A stretch of DNA of 33,577 bases from a cyanobiont of Ornithocercus magnificus (GTDB lineage Bacteria > Cyanobacteriota > Cyanobacteriia > PCC-6307 > Cyanobiaceae), in contig BIMP01000004.1 in assembly GCA_007996965.1 (NCBI GenBank), forward strand, positions 1 through 33,577. Direction: 5' to 3'. Each line of letters begins with the position of its first letter. Within the stretch, counting starts at the first letter, position 1. This document shows positions 15,601 through 24,723 of this stretch, piece by piece. The notes under the pieces were generated by a model. It had not been told where the DNA came from and made no database searches. It saw only the letters and a program-made list of their open reading frames with translations. The position numbers and the translations under genes were made by a program.

Positions 15601-16491
15601 ATGATGAAACACATGCTTTGCGAGATTCAGCTCATTCAGGCGAAAGACATTCCTTTCGTCATCAACTTGGCACGCAACGAGGGTTTTGCTCCTGGTGTCG
15701 GTGATGTTAACATTTACGCCAACACTGATCTACAGGGTGTCTGGATTTCTCGCCTTGGCTCTAACTCCATAGGTTGTATAGCTGGGATTAAGTATAACCT
15801 AGATTATGGATTTATCGGACTGTATGTCGTTGACAGACCTTATCGAGGAAAAGGATATGGAACTCAACTTTGGGAGCGTGCGTTAAGTCACTTAGACAAT
15901 GTTAAATGTATTGGGCTAGAGGCTGCGCCCAGCTTAGTAGGTCAATACAAGAAATGGGGTTTTCAAGAAGACTCAATTACAACTCGATGGCAATTACTTA
16001 ATCTGTTGCCAGGATGCTCACGTAAAATACCTGAGTCCTCTTATGACTTGGAAGTTGTCTCCTCTCTCAATATCTCTGTCGATGCGATTCAGAAATATGA
16101 TGTGGTTCACGAGATTAGTCCTCGCCCTCATTTTCTTTCTCAATGGTTGAACCATCCCGCTGGAGATGTGTTTTCAGCTGTTGATACAGCTGGCAGCTGC
16201 CATGGCTATCTCCGTATTCGCCCCTGCTTGTTACTTATTGGTGAGGGTTGGCGAATAGGCCCACTATTGGCCCAAGATCAACGAGTTGCTTTATTGCTGC
16301 TCAACTCTATTTTTTCTAGCTACCATGGTGTGATCTTGATTGATTCTCCTGGCCATAATCGAAGTGCCACTGCTTTGCTTAAAAGCTGTGGGTTTAAAGA
16401 GATTTCTTCGACTACGCGAATGTATCGGGGGAAAATTGCCAATCGTCATGACGCTGATATTTTTGGTCTTGCTTGCTTGGAGCTTGGCTAG
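15601..16491 (+). CDS. Two-domain GNAT family N-acetyltransferase
   Basis: A 296-residue cytosolic protein. The N-terminal GNAT domain has the acetyl-CoA pyrophosphate-binding motif A in VVDRPYRGKGYGTQLWERAL (R-G-K-G-Y-G at 82-87), followed by GLEAAPSLVGQYKKWGF. The C-terminal half carries a second GNAT-like domain of the YitH type, ending in DSPGHNRSATALLKSCGFKE with a characteristic MYRG tail. It would transfer an acetyl group to an unidentified small molecule or amine. The start is the first of two adjacent ATGs, and no clear ribosome binding site is seen. It is a single gene bounded by long gaps and ending just before a palindromic hairpin. Confidence 0.8.
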   Translation: MMKHMLCEIQLIQAKDIPFVINLARNEGFAPGVGDVNIYANTDLQGVWISRLGSNSIGCIAGIKYNLDYGFIGLYVVDRPYRGKGYGTQLWERALSHLDNVKCIGLEAAPSLVGQYKKWGFQEDSITTRWQLLNLLPGCSRKIPESSYDLEVVSSLNISVDAIQKYDVVHEISPRPHFLSQWLNHPAGDVFSAVDTAGSCHGYLRIRPCLLLIGEGWRIGPLLAQDQRVALLLLNSIFSSYHGVILIDSPGHNRSATALLKSCGFKEISSTTRMYRGKIANRHDADIFGLACLELG

Positions 16492-16514
16492 TATCTCTAG
16501 ATCTATATAGAGAG

Positions 16515-16546
16515 CATATGCACAAGTAGTTTAACTTGTGCATATG
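16515..16546 (+). terminator. 13-bp hairpin after the GNAT gene
   Basis: CATATGCACAAGT (16,515-16,527) pairs perfectly with ACTTGTGCATATG (16,534-16,546) around a six-base loop, beginning 24 bases after the stop codon. No T-run follows. It is probably a transcription end or mRNA-stabilising structure. Confidence 0.55.
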
Positions 16547-17119
16547 TATCAGCAGATACGCCTCTGGCTAAGTGCTACCAAAGTCTACTAACTGTTACAT
16601 AATGGTTGTTCTCTGTAAAAATCGGCTCTTTAAATAATAAGCGACACTAGGTGAGCAGGGACGGTAGTCCTTTTCTGTACGTTATGGGCACTGCTACATT
16701 AGCCCTGGTGAATAAATCGAGCTGCTCATTTCTTTGACTAATGCTAAATTTACTTAGTATTTCCCTTAAAAGCAATACTTTGCCGCAAAAAACTATAGAA
16801 TACAAGAGTATGCACAGTCTCCCAGAACTAGGCAGATTTCGGACAAAACCTTCTTACATCGGCAAGTATCCCAGGCAAATTAGTCATTTATTATTAGTGA
16901 TTAACTAAACCTATTCGTTTAGAGTATTACAGGGATGTAGAGGATTAGAAATGCTTTCTTTGTTGATCACTGGTCAGATACAAATATATTTTCAATAATA
17001 GAATACAACTATGTTAAGCCAGTAAGCCGTTATAAGTAGTAGAAACTTTTCATGCAGCCGTGTTTGGTCTGCTCTATGCAGATCAATGTACCTTGTAACT
17101 AGCGCTTTCTTGAGCCAAT
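16547..17119. other. Gap without supported gene
   Basis: A/T-rich, with many stops in all frames. Nothing recognisable is seen between the convergent GNAT and TVP38-like genes. Confidence 0.5.
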
Positions 17120-17740
17120 TCATGGTGAAGGATCTGTATTCTGAATGACACGCTTCACCGCTCCTCTTATCAGCCAGATTACTCCTACGGTGGCCATCAC
17201 ACCCACTAACCGAAACAACCAGTTAAATGGGTCTATTTTACCAGCCAGTACATCAGCGAAGCTCGATATATCTCCTGCCAGGGCTCCCAACGCACAGAAG
17301 AGCAGGGTGCCAGGTAGAACCCCTATCAACCCAACTGTGTAGTCACGGAAAGACACACCGCTGAGTCCGTAGGCAAGATTCAAAAGCGAAAAGGGAAAAG
17401 CAGGTGACAAACGCGTGAGAACAATAAGCTTTAGACCCTCTTGGCTCACTGCCTGCTCGATAGCTAGCAGTTGAGGGAATTTGGCCAAACGCTGGCGGGA
17501 CCAGTCACGAAGACCTCTACGGCTTATTATGAACACCAACTCGGCACCCAGGCAAGCTCCGACAAAAACCAGACAGCTACCCCACCAAGTTCCATAGAGC
17601 AAACCTGCCAGCATTGAAACCCAGATCCCTGGTAACAGGAGCATCACCCAGAGTGCATAAAGCGGAATGAAGAGCAGTGTACCCATGGGTGAGCAAAGTA
17701 GCTCAAGCACCATCGGTAGCCAGACCTGAGGTTCATACAT
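17120..17740 (-). CDS. TVP38/TMEM64 (DedA-like, VTT domain) membrane protein
   Basis: A 206-residue inner-membrane protein with the SNARE-associated/VTT pattern. The first hydrophobic segments include LWVMLLLPGIWVSMLAGLLY. The conserved GLLYGTWWGSCLVFVGACLG stretch is followed by a polar helical loop and then LTRLSPAFPFSLLNLAYGL. VSFRDYTVGLIGVLPGTLLF carries the typical F..Y..G...G..PGT motif. Homologues belong to the DedA superfamily of lipid scramblases/transporters. The substrate here is unknown, with lipid movement or membrane homeostasis inferred. The short basic C-terminal tail is cytoplasmic. It is a single gene with no clear Shine-Dalgarno sequence at the chosen ATG. Confidence 0.85.
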   Translation of the reverse strand: MYEPQVWLPMVLELLCSPMGTLLFIPLYALWVMLLLPGIWVSMLAGLLYGTWWGSCLVFVGACLGAELVFIISRRGLRDWSRQRLAKFPQLLAIEQAVSQEGLKLIVLTRLSPAFPFSLLNLAYGLSGVSFRDYTVGLIGVLPGTLLFCALGALAGDISSFADVLAGKIDPFNWLFRLVGVMATVGVIWLIRGAVKRVIQNTDPSP

Positions 17741-18781
17741 GATAATGTTGCAGATTTGAGAAAGGATTCCAACGTTCTAATCAAAACTGTCTGCTCCAAA
17801 CTGAGGCCAGCCACAGGAAGCGAATAAATTAAGAGATAATTAGTGCCATACTAGCGTAGCCATTGTTACCTAATACAGCTGGCTACGTTGTATTTGGCAT
17901 TCAGCATTCTAGCTAGATGCGGCAGTAAGCTGAGTACTCTTGTGGCTAACCTGATAAGTAGCCCTCATGGGTAGATCTATGGGAAACACCAACTTTCTGA
18001 GACTCTCAGTTACACCTTCAAACCTTGGCCTATTCAAGTGCCTGGCGCATGTCACACTTTACAAACCAGTCTACTATATTATAGTCATAAGTATAAGTGT
18101 TTGGTCCTGAGACTAAATTTCTCAAAATACAGCCTTGGCACCTTTATTAAGGGTGAAGAGAACACCAGCAATAGTGAGTGACCCAAAGCTAAAACTACTA
18201 ACTTAGATGATGGCCTAATAAGCCAGTAGTTAGGCGCCATGAGGCTGTTGACCTATAAATTTAGTAGATGCTTTTGGACATAAAGTAACTAGTGTCTTTT
18301 ACTTATGATTAGCACACTGACCAAAAGTTCAGCTACATCTTCGCCAGCCCGCTAACATCTTGAAGTGGTAGAGAGTATAATATTAGTCCTTACTAAACCT
18401 TTAAGAATTCTTCTGCTATCAATGCCAGCCAAACCTGAACTATAGCTTATATTCTAGAGATCTAGATCCCGATAGTGAGGTAGGCATAGTCCTTATCTAG
18501 TAGTAATAAGTAAAACCATAGAGTGGCGATTTGTAGAGGTGTGTAGTTGAAAATAGTGGAACTAGCTGGGCTTTAATGCCCAGATTTCTATTCACCTATA
18601 GTTTTGACTGGTTACAGGAGCTAGCACAAACATAACACAAGAAAAAGGAAGAAACTATGTTCATCAATAGACAAGTAGAAATAGCGGTCAAATTCGTCTA
18701 TCTCCCTAAGATTCTTCTCCAATTAGTAAGACTGCCTAGAGTATAAAGCTCACATATCATAAGCTCAATATAAGCAAGTGG
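17741..18781. other. About 1-kb gap without supported gene
   Basis: No open frame of coding character, tRNA or recognised RNA. A small bulged hairpin (atggcctaa...ttaggcgccat) sits near 18,212-18,241. This may be an eroded gene too degraded to recognise. Confidence 0.5.
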
Positions 18782-20014
18782 CTACCCTATCAGCTGGCCA
18801 TAAACGAATAGAAGACTAAAACATGACAGCATCAAAATTCCGACTCGGCACAGCAAAACCATTGGGCCCCTAAAGCGAGACTCAGGCTTAACCTGATAAC
18901 CCTGCATAACAGTAAAGTTCATCCAAGCAATAGCTGGAGTTGTTATGAAAGAAACAATCATTGCAATATCTAGCAAAAGTGCCATAGACCCAGGCCACAT
19001 AACGATAATAATTGCCGAAAGAGCAGCATATAAGACTAACCATCTCTGGTAGGCTTGCCGGTTTTGAGTGTCAAGTCCTTGAATACTATGTAGTAAACTA
19101 ATTCCTACTGAAGTTGAACGAGGATAACCATCTAGGCAAGTGATCGTGGTGCTAGCCATTGTGATGAATGCTGCGATTGCAATCAGAGGGCGTGCCCAAA
19201 CTCCAATATTGCGGGTATAGAGCTGAACTAGCTGATTAGCAAAAGCATTCCCTTGAGACGAAAACTCCTCACCGGTACCATGCATGGTCCAAGCACCAAG
19301 TATAAGGAACAAAATTGCTAAAGTAACAGTCACCAGATAACCAAGATTAAAATCCTCTTCAATTTCTTCACACAGAATATGGTGGCCTAAGTCTTTTTCT
19401 TGAGCAAAGATCCAGAGTGAAGACCAGGCTGCAAGATCAAGTGGACAAGGCATCCACCCTACAAGAGCAACTAGGAAGGGAAGTGCTTCTAACGTCCAGG
19501 GTGTTGGTTGAAAGAAATTAACATCTGCTGCTGCAGGTCCTTTTAAAAGAACAGTAGCTGTAGCTAGAACAGTTAAGACAATCAGCAAGTAAGTAATGTT
19601 TTTACTAGTCTTGTTAAGACTACGATAACCACCAAACAGAAGTATAGTTAGGCAAAAGCCTAAAAGAGCTAGAGTTAGTAGAGTTGAATTAGCTGGAATT
19701 AAAGTTGTTGCTAGGCTGCCAGCTAAAGATGTCACTGCGGCAATATTAGTTACTCCCGTTGTAAAAGTAATTAATAGAAATAGTGTTAGGTAGATTGGGT
19801 TCTGCCGCTTGTAGCCTTCTAAGAGACTTAGGCTTGTAGCCGCAGTAAAGCTAGTGCCAATAAGGAGGAAAGGATATTTGAGCAAATTTGCTAGCAGTAT
19901 TATCCCAACAAGTCCCAGTCCGTAGATTGCACCTGCCCGAGTTGAAGCAACAAGGTGGGAGCCACCTATAGCAGCAGCAGCCAGTAAAATTCCCGGCCCG
20001 AATGATTTCCTCAT
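18782..20014 (-). CDS. Divergent Nramp-family metal transporter
   Basis: A 410-residue protein with about eleven hydrophobic helices and the Nramp layout. The first helix reads GPGILLAAAAIGGSHLVAST (6-25), where canonical MntH proteins have the metal-binding DPGN; here the corresponding region is GGSH. The sixth helix reads VGWMPCPLDLAAWSSLW, with Cys190 following M-P where canonical members have A..MPH. The metal-site residues therefore differ from manganese/iron-type Nramps. This places it in a divergent bacterial Nramp-like clade whose substrate I cannot name; a divalent cation is likely. It is a single gene with 0.5-1 kb gaps on both sides, and no strong ribosome binding site is seen at the ATG at 20,014. 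Confidence 0.8.
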   Translation of the reverse strand: MRKSFGPGILLAAAAIGGSHLVASTRAGAIYGLGLVGIILLANLLKYPFLLIGTSFTAATSLSLLEGYKRQNPIYLTLFLLITFTTGVTNIAAVTSLAGSLATTLIPANSTLLTLALLGFCLTILLFGGYRSLNKTSKNITYLLIVLTVLATATVLLKGPAAADVNFFQPTPWTLEALPFLVALVGWMPCPLDLAAWSSLWIFAQEKDLGHHILCEEIEEDFNLGYLVTVTLAILFLILGAWTMHGTGEEFSSQGNAFANQLVQLYTRNIGVWARPLIAIAAFITMASTTITCLDGYPRSTSVGISLLHSIQGLDTQNRQAYQRWLVLYAALSAIIIVMWPGSMALLLDIAMIVSFITTPAIAWMNFTVMQGYQVKPESRFRGPMVLLCRVGILMLSCFSLLFVYGQLIG

Positions 20015-20596
20015 ACTTTGCTAATTTTGGTAGACAGACTTACACATAATGTTAGCTAGTTGACAAAATCCATCCGTTAACATTTGACTTTTGATAAGTT
20101 ACCCTATCTGTAATGCTTTGAAATTCATTATAGACTCCTAACTTTGAAACCCTTCATAGTAATCGCTAGTGATGTATTTTATATGTAGAGTTCTTAGGCC
20201 TTTCATCGAAAATTACTAGCTTTCTCTTTATATGTACATCTGGATTTTGAGAAACAAGGACCGAGTATTACAAGTGTGGACTTGATCCTAATCAATAAGT
20301 GCCAACTTCACTTGGTAGCTATTTAAACGGCAAAATTACTGATTTAAGCATGGAGGAGGTTGCCTACCTAGACAGAAGTAATCAGGCTACTATGCTAATG
20401 TCAACTTTACTATCTGTAAAACACTAAAGACTTATCTTCACTGGTGATTTTGGATGGCCAGGATAAAGTTTAGAATAGAGACTAGAAAGCAAGGCAGTTT
20501 TTAGCTCAAAAACCGCAGGGTTTGTAAAGTTTAGAGAGCTGTAATCTTTCAACTCTCTGACAGCTCGGTGGGCAAAGTCTACTAACGCTCTACTAG
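20015..20596. other. Gap without supported gene
   Basis: A/T-rich spacer upstream of the Nramp-like gene. No conserved feature is recognised. Confidence 0.45.
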
Positions 20597-20824
20597 AGCA
20601 GCGGGCCTAAAAGTTATATCATAGTAAAGTTATGGCTTTTAATACGTAATCTATGTCTTTTAGCCATCGTTGTCTGTGCTAGTTTTGTTACAAATATAGC
20701 GGTGCTCTTAAGGCTTCTTGGGAAAGATAAACTATCAGCATTTGCAGCTAATTCATCTAATACTGCTTTAGGAGCTTTGGCTACCGTCTTAGCGTGCAGA
20801 TCAGGAGTCTTCTTTCAGGAGTAA
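20597..20824 (+). pseudogene. Startless small membrane-protein frame
   Basis: An open frame ending at the stop 20,822-20,824 reads LLAIVVCASFVTNIAVLLRL, then GKDKLSAFAANSSNTALGAL and ATVLACRSG. It has a hydrophobic helix and then a second one, as in a small membrane protein. No ATG, GTG or TTG lies upstream in frame after the stop at 20,594-20,596. The end resembles that of the 116-residue protein at 30,039-30,389 (SSSSGTTAVGALVAVLV against NSSNTALGALATVLA). It may be a degraded relative that has lost its start. Confidence 0.35.
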
Positions 20825-21121
20825 TAATCCATCAGATCAGTCTTGTAAAAATGACTTTACTCGACTATCCACCAGAGTGTGGCCAACATTTTAAACGACT
20901 TCAGTCTATTTCTAATGCTACTTCCCACTAAAGTGAGTGAGCGTTGTCCCATTACAATTTTAGCTAGCTAAACTACAAGCTTAAGTGCTCAAGCTCTCAT
21001 CCTATATAAAATTATGTAAGCGAGAAGGTAATTATAGTTAAAGCTATCGTGGTATATTGGTACTAGTTAATAACTTTGTTCATTACATTAGTAGTAGCTG
21101 TGTAGCAATTACTTCGCTTAA

Positions 21122-21982
21122 TTAACATAGTTTACTTAAGCACCATTGTCTCACTGCGTAAACACTCTCCTCAACCTGCTCGTAAGGAAGGACATTCCGT
21201 CCATCAATCATTCTCGTTTCTGCTTGTGGCATGAACTTGGAGTAGGTCTCCATATGTTCCTTGACATTGTCAAAACGTCCAGATCGACTGATCCCTGTAG
21301 CATTCCTGCCAATTAGGATTAAAGTAGGTTTTTTCAGACTAGTCAGAATAGGGCGCCAGTCTTTTCTCCAAGACCCAGCCAGGAAAGAAAACACGGCCCA
21401 TCTTGTACTTTGGTTTCGAGAACCTTTTTCCAGCATTGACAACCACTCATCATCGACATCATTAGGATTAGCAAAAAGCTCTTTTATAGAAAATGATTTA
21501 AGGAATTTACGTCGGCGGAACCACAAATAGAGTATTCGACCTAAGGGACTTGCAAAAAGAAATCTCCAAAGTAGATGACTGGTAAAAGTATTCATTTCCT
21601 CGCTCATAACTTTCCAAGCGGGTGGACCAAAACTAACAACTCCTAGAATATCGTTGGGCGTACTTCTTATCATTTCTAAAGCAATGGGTAATGAAGCACC
21701 TTGTGCAACAAGAATGGCTGGTTTTTTAATGCGAGCATTCATTACTTCTATTAGTTGTTTGGCCCATTCCACGTGAGTCAGTGGTTTACGTACAGAGTCA
21801 TCCTGTTTGTTACTAGCTTGCCAAATGTTCAATTGACTTCCGCAACCAAGTAAGTCAGGGGCAATAATGACTGTATCTGAGTCAATCTCTCTATATTTTG
21901 AAATGAATCGATCCCAGAATTTACCGGATATACCAACCCCAATGGGATGGATTAGAAGTAGAGGGGGTGTTGAATCATTCAC
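21122..21982 (-). CDS. Alpha/beta hydrolase-fold protein, catalytic residues altered
   Basis: A 286-residue protein with the alpha/beta hydrolase pattern: LLLIHPIGVGISGKFWDRF at the start (oxyanion-hole HPIGVG), VIIAPDLLGCG, a nucleophile-elbow region AILVAQGASLPIALEM, and a C-terminal PTLILIGRNATGIS strand. The elbow reads GASLP, so Ser97 could be the nucleophile, but the last Gly of GxSxG is Pro. The expected catalytic His position reads DGRNVLPYEQ, with Asn263 (AAT) where relatives have His. Catalysis is therefore doubtful. It may be a binding protein or a decaying enzyme; some cyanobacterial relatives are non-canonical here too. It is divergent from the DUF1499 gene. Confidence 0.75.
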   Translation of the reverse strand: MNDSTPPLLLIHPIGVGISGKFWDRFISKYREIDSDTVIIAPDLLGCGSQLNIWQASNKQDDSVRKPLTHVEWAKQLIEVMNARIKKPAILVAQGASLPIALEMIRSTPNDILGVVSFGPPAWKVMSEEMNTFTSHLLWRFLFASPLGRILYLWFRRRKFLKSFSIKELFANPNDVDDEWLSMLEKGSRNQSTRWAVFSFLAGSWRKDWRPILTSLKKPTLILIGRNATGISRSGRFDNVKEHMETYSKFMPQAETRMIDGRNVLPYEQVEESVYAVRQWCLSKLC

Positions 21983-22194
21983 AACTGACTTTAGAGTCTA
22001 GTCTCACTATAGTATTGCTGAAGCTGGTTAGCTGTAAGGATGGTTAGATTACCCTTTTGGCTTATCTGCCTAGTGGGCTTAGATTAAGGTTTTGGCATGG
22101 TTAGAGATTTTTGTGCAAAGGACAGCTTTAGGAAAATTGCTCTAGGTAGTCTTACATAGATAGCTAGATTCATGTCTTTGGGAGCTTTCTACTA

Positions 22195-22605
22195 ATGACC
22201 TCGATTACTTTCATGATGATTCCTACTCTACTAATTTTTCATCTGGTGGGCCCTGTACCAAGTGACCTTGGAGTCCATAATAATCAACTCAGCCCATGCC
22301 CAGACTCAGCCCATTGTGCCCGTAATAGCTGGAGTACTAGAAATCTCAGACTGGATTATGCCAAGCTTGTTTCCTTCGTACGTGATATGCCACGTACTAC
22401 TATCATCGAAAAGACTGATGATTACTTACATGCAGAAGTCAGCAGTGCCTTTTTTGGCTTTGTGGATGATCTCGAGATTTATGCAGACAGCGACTACAGT
22501 TTTATTCAGGCCAGATCAGCTTCCCGACTTGGTGATTCGGACTTAGGAGTTAATACTGCACGTCTTACTTTGCTGGAGCAAGTCATTCAGGCGACAGAGA
22601 ATTGA
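22195..22605 (+). CDS. DUF1499 family protein
   Basis: A 136-residue protein. Hydrophobic residues 5-20 look like a signal peptide or membrane anchor. The rest matches DUF1499: an early Cys-rich stretch (SPCPDSAHCARNSW), a central ISV/IIEKTDDYLHAEVSSAFFGF region, DDLEIYAD, and the diagnostic IQARSASRLGDSDLGVN near the C-terminus. The family is common in cyanobacteria and plastids and has no firm biochemical role. Export across the inner membrane is inferred from the N-terminus. The ATG at 22,195 has GGGAG about ten bases upstream. It runs convergently toward the small protein at 22,627-22,911. Confidence 0.8.
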   Translation: MTSITFMMIPTLLIFHLVGPVPSDLGVHNNQLSPCPDSAHCARNSWSTRNLRLDYAKLVSFVRDMPRTTIIEKTDDYLHAEVSSAFFGFVDDLEIYADSDYSFIQARSASRLGDSDLGVNTARLTLLEQVIQATEN

Positions 22606-22626
22606 CCTGCCTAGCAGCTAAGTTGA

Positions 22627-22911
22627 TCAACGGTCCTCTGGAGATCCAGGCAATGGTTCAACCACTGGGGCAGGGGTATAAATACCCTTGAAGACTTCTG
22701 TTTCACGACCCTTCCAGAAGTTCCCTAGCCGCATCAAATCAGCATGGGCTTCCTGAATCTTCGCGATGTACTCCTGAAGATCCATGGTCTCTTTCTGCTC
22801 TTTGAGCTTCTTCAAGCGCAGTATCTGTAGGTTCCAAGGTTTGCCTAACTCCCCACGCTCCTCCAAATAGCGGGCTAGGGATTCTGATGAGGGCTGAGGA
22901 TCTAGCAACAT
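22627..22911 (-). CDS. Small hypothetical protein
   Basis: A 94-residue soluble protein, MLLDPQPSSESLARYLEERG at the N-terminus, then a long charged helix (ILRLKKLKEQKETMDLQEYI) and a Pro-rich tail (YTPAPVVEPLPGSPEDR). The start at 22,911 is preferred over 22,953 because AGGAG lies seven bases upstream of this ATG. The helix could form a coiled coil. I do not recognise a named family, but the strong ribosome binding site and structure support a real gene. It is tail to tail with the DUF1499 gene, separated by 21 bases. Confidence 0.7.
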   Translation of the reverse strand: MLLDPQPSSESLARYLEERGELGKPWNLQILRLKKLKEQKETMDLQEYIAKIQEAHADLMRLGNFWKGRETEVFKGIYTPAPVVEPLPGSPEDR

Positions 22912-23443
22912 AATACTCTCCTTAAAGGAACCAATTGATTCTAGGAACAGCATTATTCAGCTGTAGCTAGTCCACTTCGTAACTTGAGCTAAGCTGGGCT
23001 TGTTACAGGGCATACCTACAACTCCCTAACCGTAACCTGTTCGTAGATGTTACTTGGCGATGGTTACTAACTGCTTAAAGCAATGAGTGTTCTGAGGCTA
23101 TTTGGTCTGTGTAGTAAGTGTCTCAGCCAACACTTCAGACATCCTAAGCCCAGCGATTGGATATTGGGGTGGGTTCAAGGCTGATCAGATGCTATATAGG
23201 CAAGTAGTATCTACTCAGCAGCGAAGCAACTATTGCTCTCACTACTAAAGTGATAGGGCAACGCGCTAGAGTCTTTGACACATGACAAGACTTTAATAAA
23301 TTGAGTATACTAACACAATTAGTGTCAGAATAAGCAGTAGCCTCAAGCCAAACTTTCACTTAGCTTTACCTGAAATTAGTCGATTAGGATTAATTGTTCC
23401 TACTAATAACCTCAAGAAAGGAAAGGCCAGATTTCTAAATGCC
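22912..23443. other. Gap without supported gene
   Basis: No open frame with coding character. It must hold the promoter of the small gene at 22,627-22,911; no clear elements are seen. Confidence 0.4.
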
Positions 23444-23593
23444 TTAGCCATCTTTGTTAATCCTCTTGATTCGATGCAACAGCTCGGCATCACCAACAAT
23501 CACCCGCCGCCGCCCATCTTGACCCATATAGGTCAAGCGGCCCTCCACATCAACGATAAGGGCTGTTTGGGGAATAACAATGTCTTCTGCCAT
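23444..23593 (-). CDS. 49-residue small protein near the phycobilin lyase genes
   Basis: A short complete frame: ATG at 23,593, stop at 23,444-23,446. The protein begins MAEDIVIPQTALIVDVEGRL and continues TYMGQDGRRRVIVGDAELLH, ending in a basic tail RIKRINKDG. Its composition is orderly, with alternating beta-type hydrophobics, Gly turns and a basic end, and no membrane segment is seen. There is only a weak GTGA upstream as a ribosome binding site. It is transcribed away from cpcE, with a 317-base gap. It could be one of the small unnamed genes found in picocyanobacterial phycobilisome regions, but I cannot confirm that. Confidence 0.55.
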   Translation of the reverse strand: MAEDIVIPQTALIVDVEGRLTYMGQDGRRRVIVGDAELLHRIKRINKDG

Positions 23594-23910
23594 TATTTCA
23601 CAGTGGTTAACTTATTAGTAGGTATACCATGCTGAGCTGTAGCTATTGCCTTCCACAAATATCGGTTATGTACTAAGATATGTACAATATAGCTGAGTTA
23701 TCTCGACTAAGCTGACCGAATAGTGGGTGTAGCTTGTGCCCTTAGGCATAGCTAACTCTGTGCAAATATCCAGCCGGCTATAGAAGAGTTTTCCTAGGTC
23801 TTCACTCCATATACCCAACATAGTCTTAAGCTAAACCACTGAAGCTCTCGTAATTCGACAAGCTGCAATAATACAAGGTCCTATTCAGGAAGTCCTTCCG
23901 TACCATATCG
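23594..23910. promoter_or_regulatory. Divergent spacer upstream of cpcE
   Basis: 317 bases between the divergent small gene and cpcE. Promoters for both directions are expected. I see no exact NtcA site and no convincing -10/-35 pair. Confidence 0.35.
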
Positions 23911-24723
23911 ATGAATAAGATGAATAAAAAGACTGTAGAGGGAGCACCGATTGACGAAGCTGAGGCACTGCGGCGGTTAGAGCAAAGAGATGACCCAGCA
24001 AGTCGTTACTACGCTGCTTGGTGGCTTGGCCACGAACGTAGCAAGCACGTACGTACATTACCCCTGCTACGCGCTGCACTCCAAGAACTATTGAACTCTG
24101 GAAACAATCCATCAGAAGAGTGCCGTGCTTTGGCGCTAAATGTACTGCGAGCATTAGTGCACCTCAATGGTGCTGAGGCACGCACAGAGCTGCTGGCCTG
24201 CCTTGAGTACCAAGATTCTGACATCCGTGAGGAGGCCGCTCGTACTATTGGTGCCGCAGGGCTTCGAGAGGCGATTCCAGCTATCTGCCAACAGCTTCGT
24301 TACACTGCTAAGACTGGCGAACACCTCCTAGAGGCCTTGCTCGAGGCTCTTGGTGACTTAGGTCAGGCAGACTCTGAGGTAATCCAGGCTCTTGAGTCTT
24401 TCGCTAGTGATGAACGCCCACTAATTCGCTCAGCAAGCTGCCGTGCCTTATTACAGTTAACTGGTCAATCTCAATGGGCCGAGGCCTTCGCGCAACTGCT
24501 ACAGCATTCTTCCAGCCAGGTATGTAGAGGGGTGTTAATCGATCTGGGTGTCAGTGGCTGGGTGCCTTGCCTAAGGCTGATCCAGGACAGCCCAGTAGAG
24601 AACAGCATCAAACTGATTGCCCTACGAGGATTGGCTGAGCATCCGCGTGGCTTGCAGGCTGCAGGACTAGAGCATAACGAAGCAGTTCAAGCAGTGATCA
24701 ATGCGATGGATGAGTTGCTGTGA
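23911..24723 (+). CDS. cpcE: CpcE-type phycobilin lyase alpha subunit (HEAT repeats)
   Basis: A 270-residue helical-repeat protein of the E/F phycobilin lyase clan. Repeats include EAEALRRLEQRDDPASRYYA with AWWLG, ARTELLACLEYQDSDIREEA, ARTIGAAGLREAIPAICQQL and LEALLEALGDLGQADSEVIQ. The length matches CpcE, and it is followed by a CpcF-sized partner with a 4-base overlap. In this family the E and F proteins form a heterodimer that attaches a bilin to the alpha-subunit Cys84 of phycocyanin. RpcE/RpcF-type attachment to R-phycocyanin is equally possible here. This implies the organism makes phycobilisomes, although no phycobiliprotein gene is in the window. The start may be 23,911 or the Met three codons later. 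Confidence 0.8.
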   Translation: MNKMNKKTVEGAPIDEAEALRRLEQRDDPASRYYAAWWLGHERSKHVRTLPLLRAALQELLNSGNNPSEECRALALNVLRALVHLNGAEARTELLACLEYQDSDIREEAARTIGAAGLREAIPAICQQLRYTAKTGEHLLEALLEALGDLGQADSEVIQALESFASDERPLIRSASCRALLQLTGQSQWAEAFAQLLQHSSSQVCRGVLIDLGVSGWVPCLRLIQDSPVENSIKLIALRGLAEHPRGLQAAGLEHNEAVQAVINAMDELL

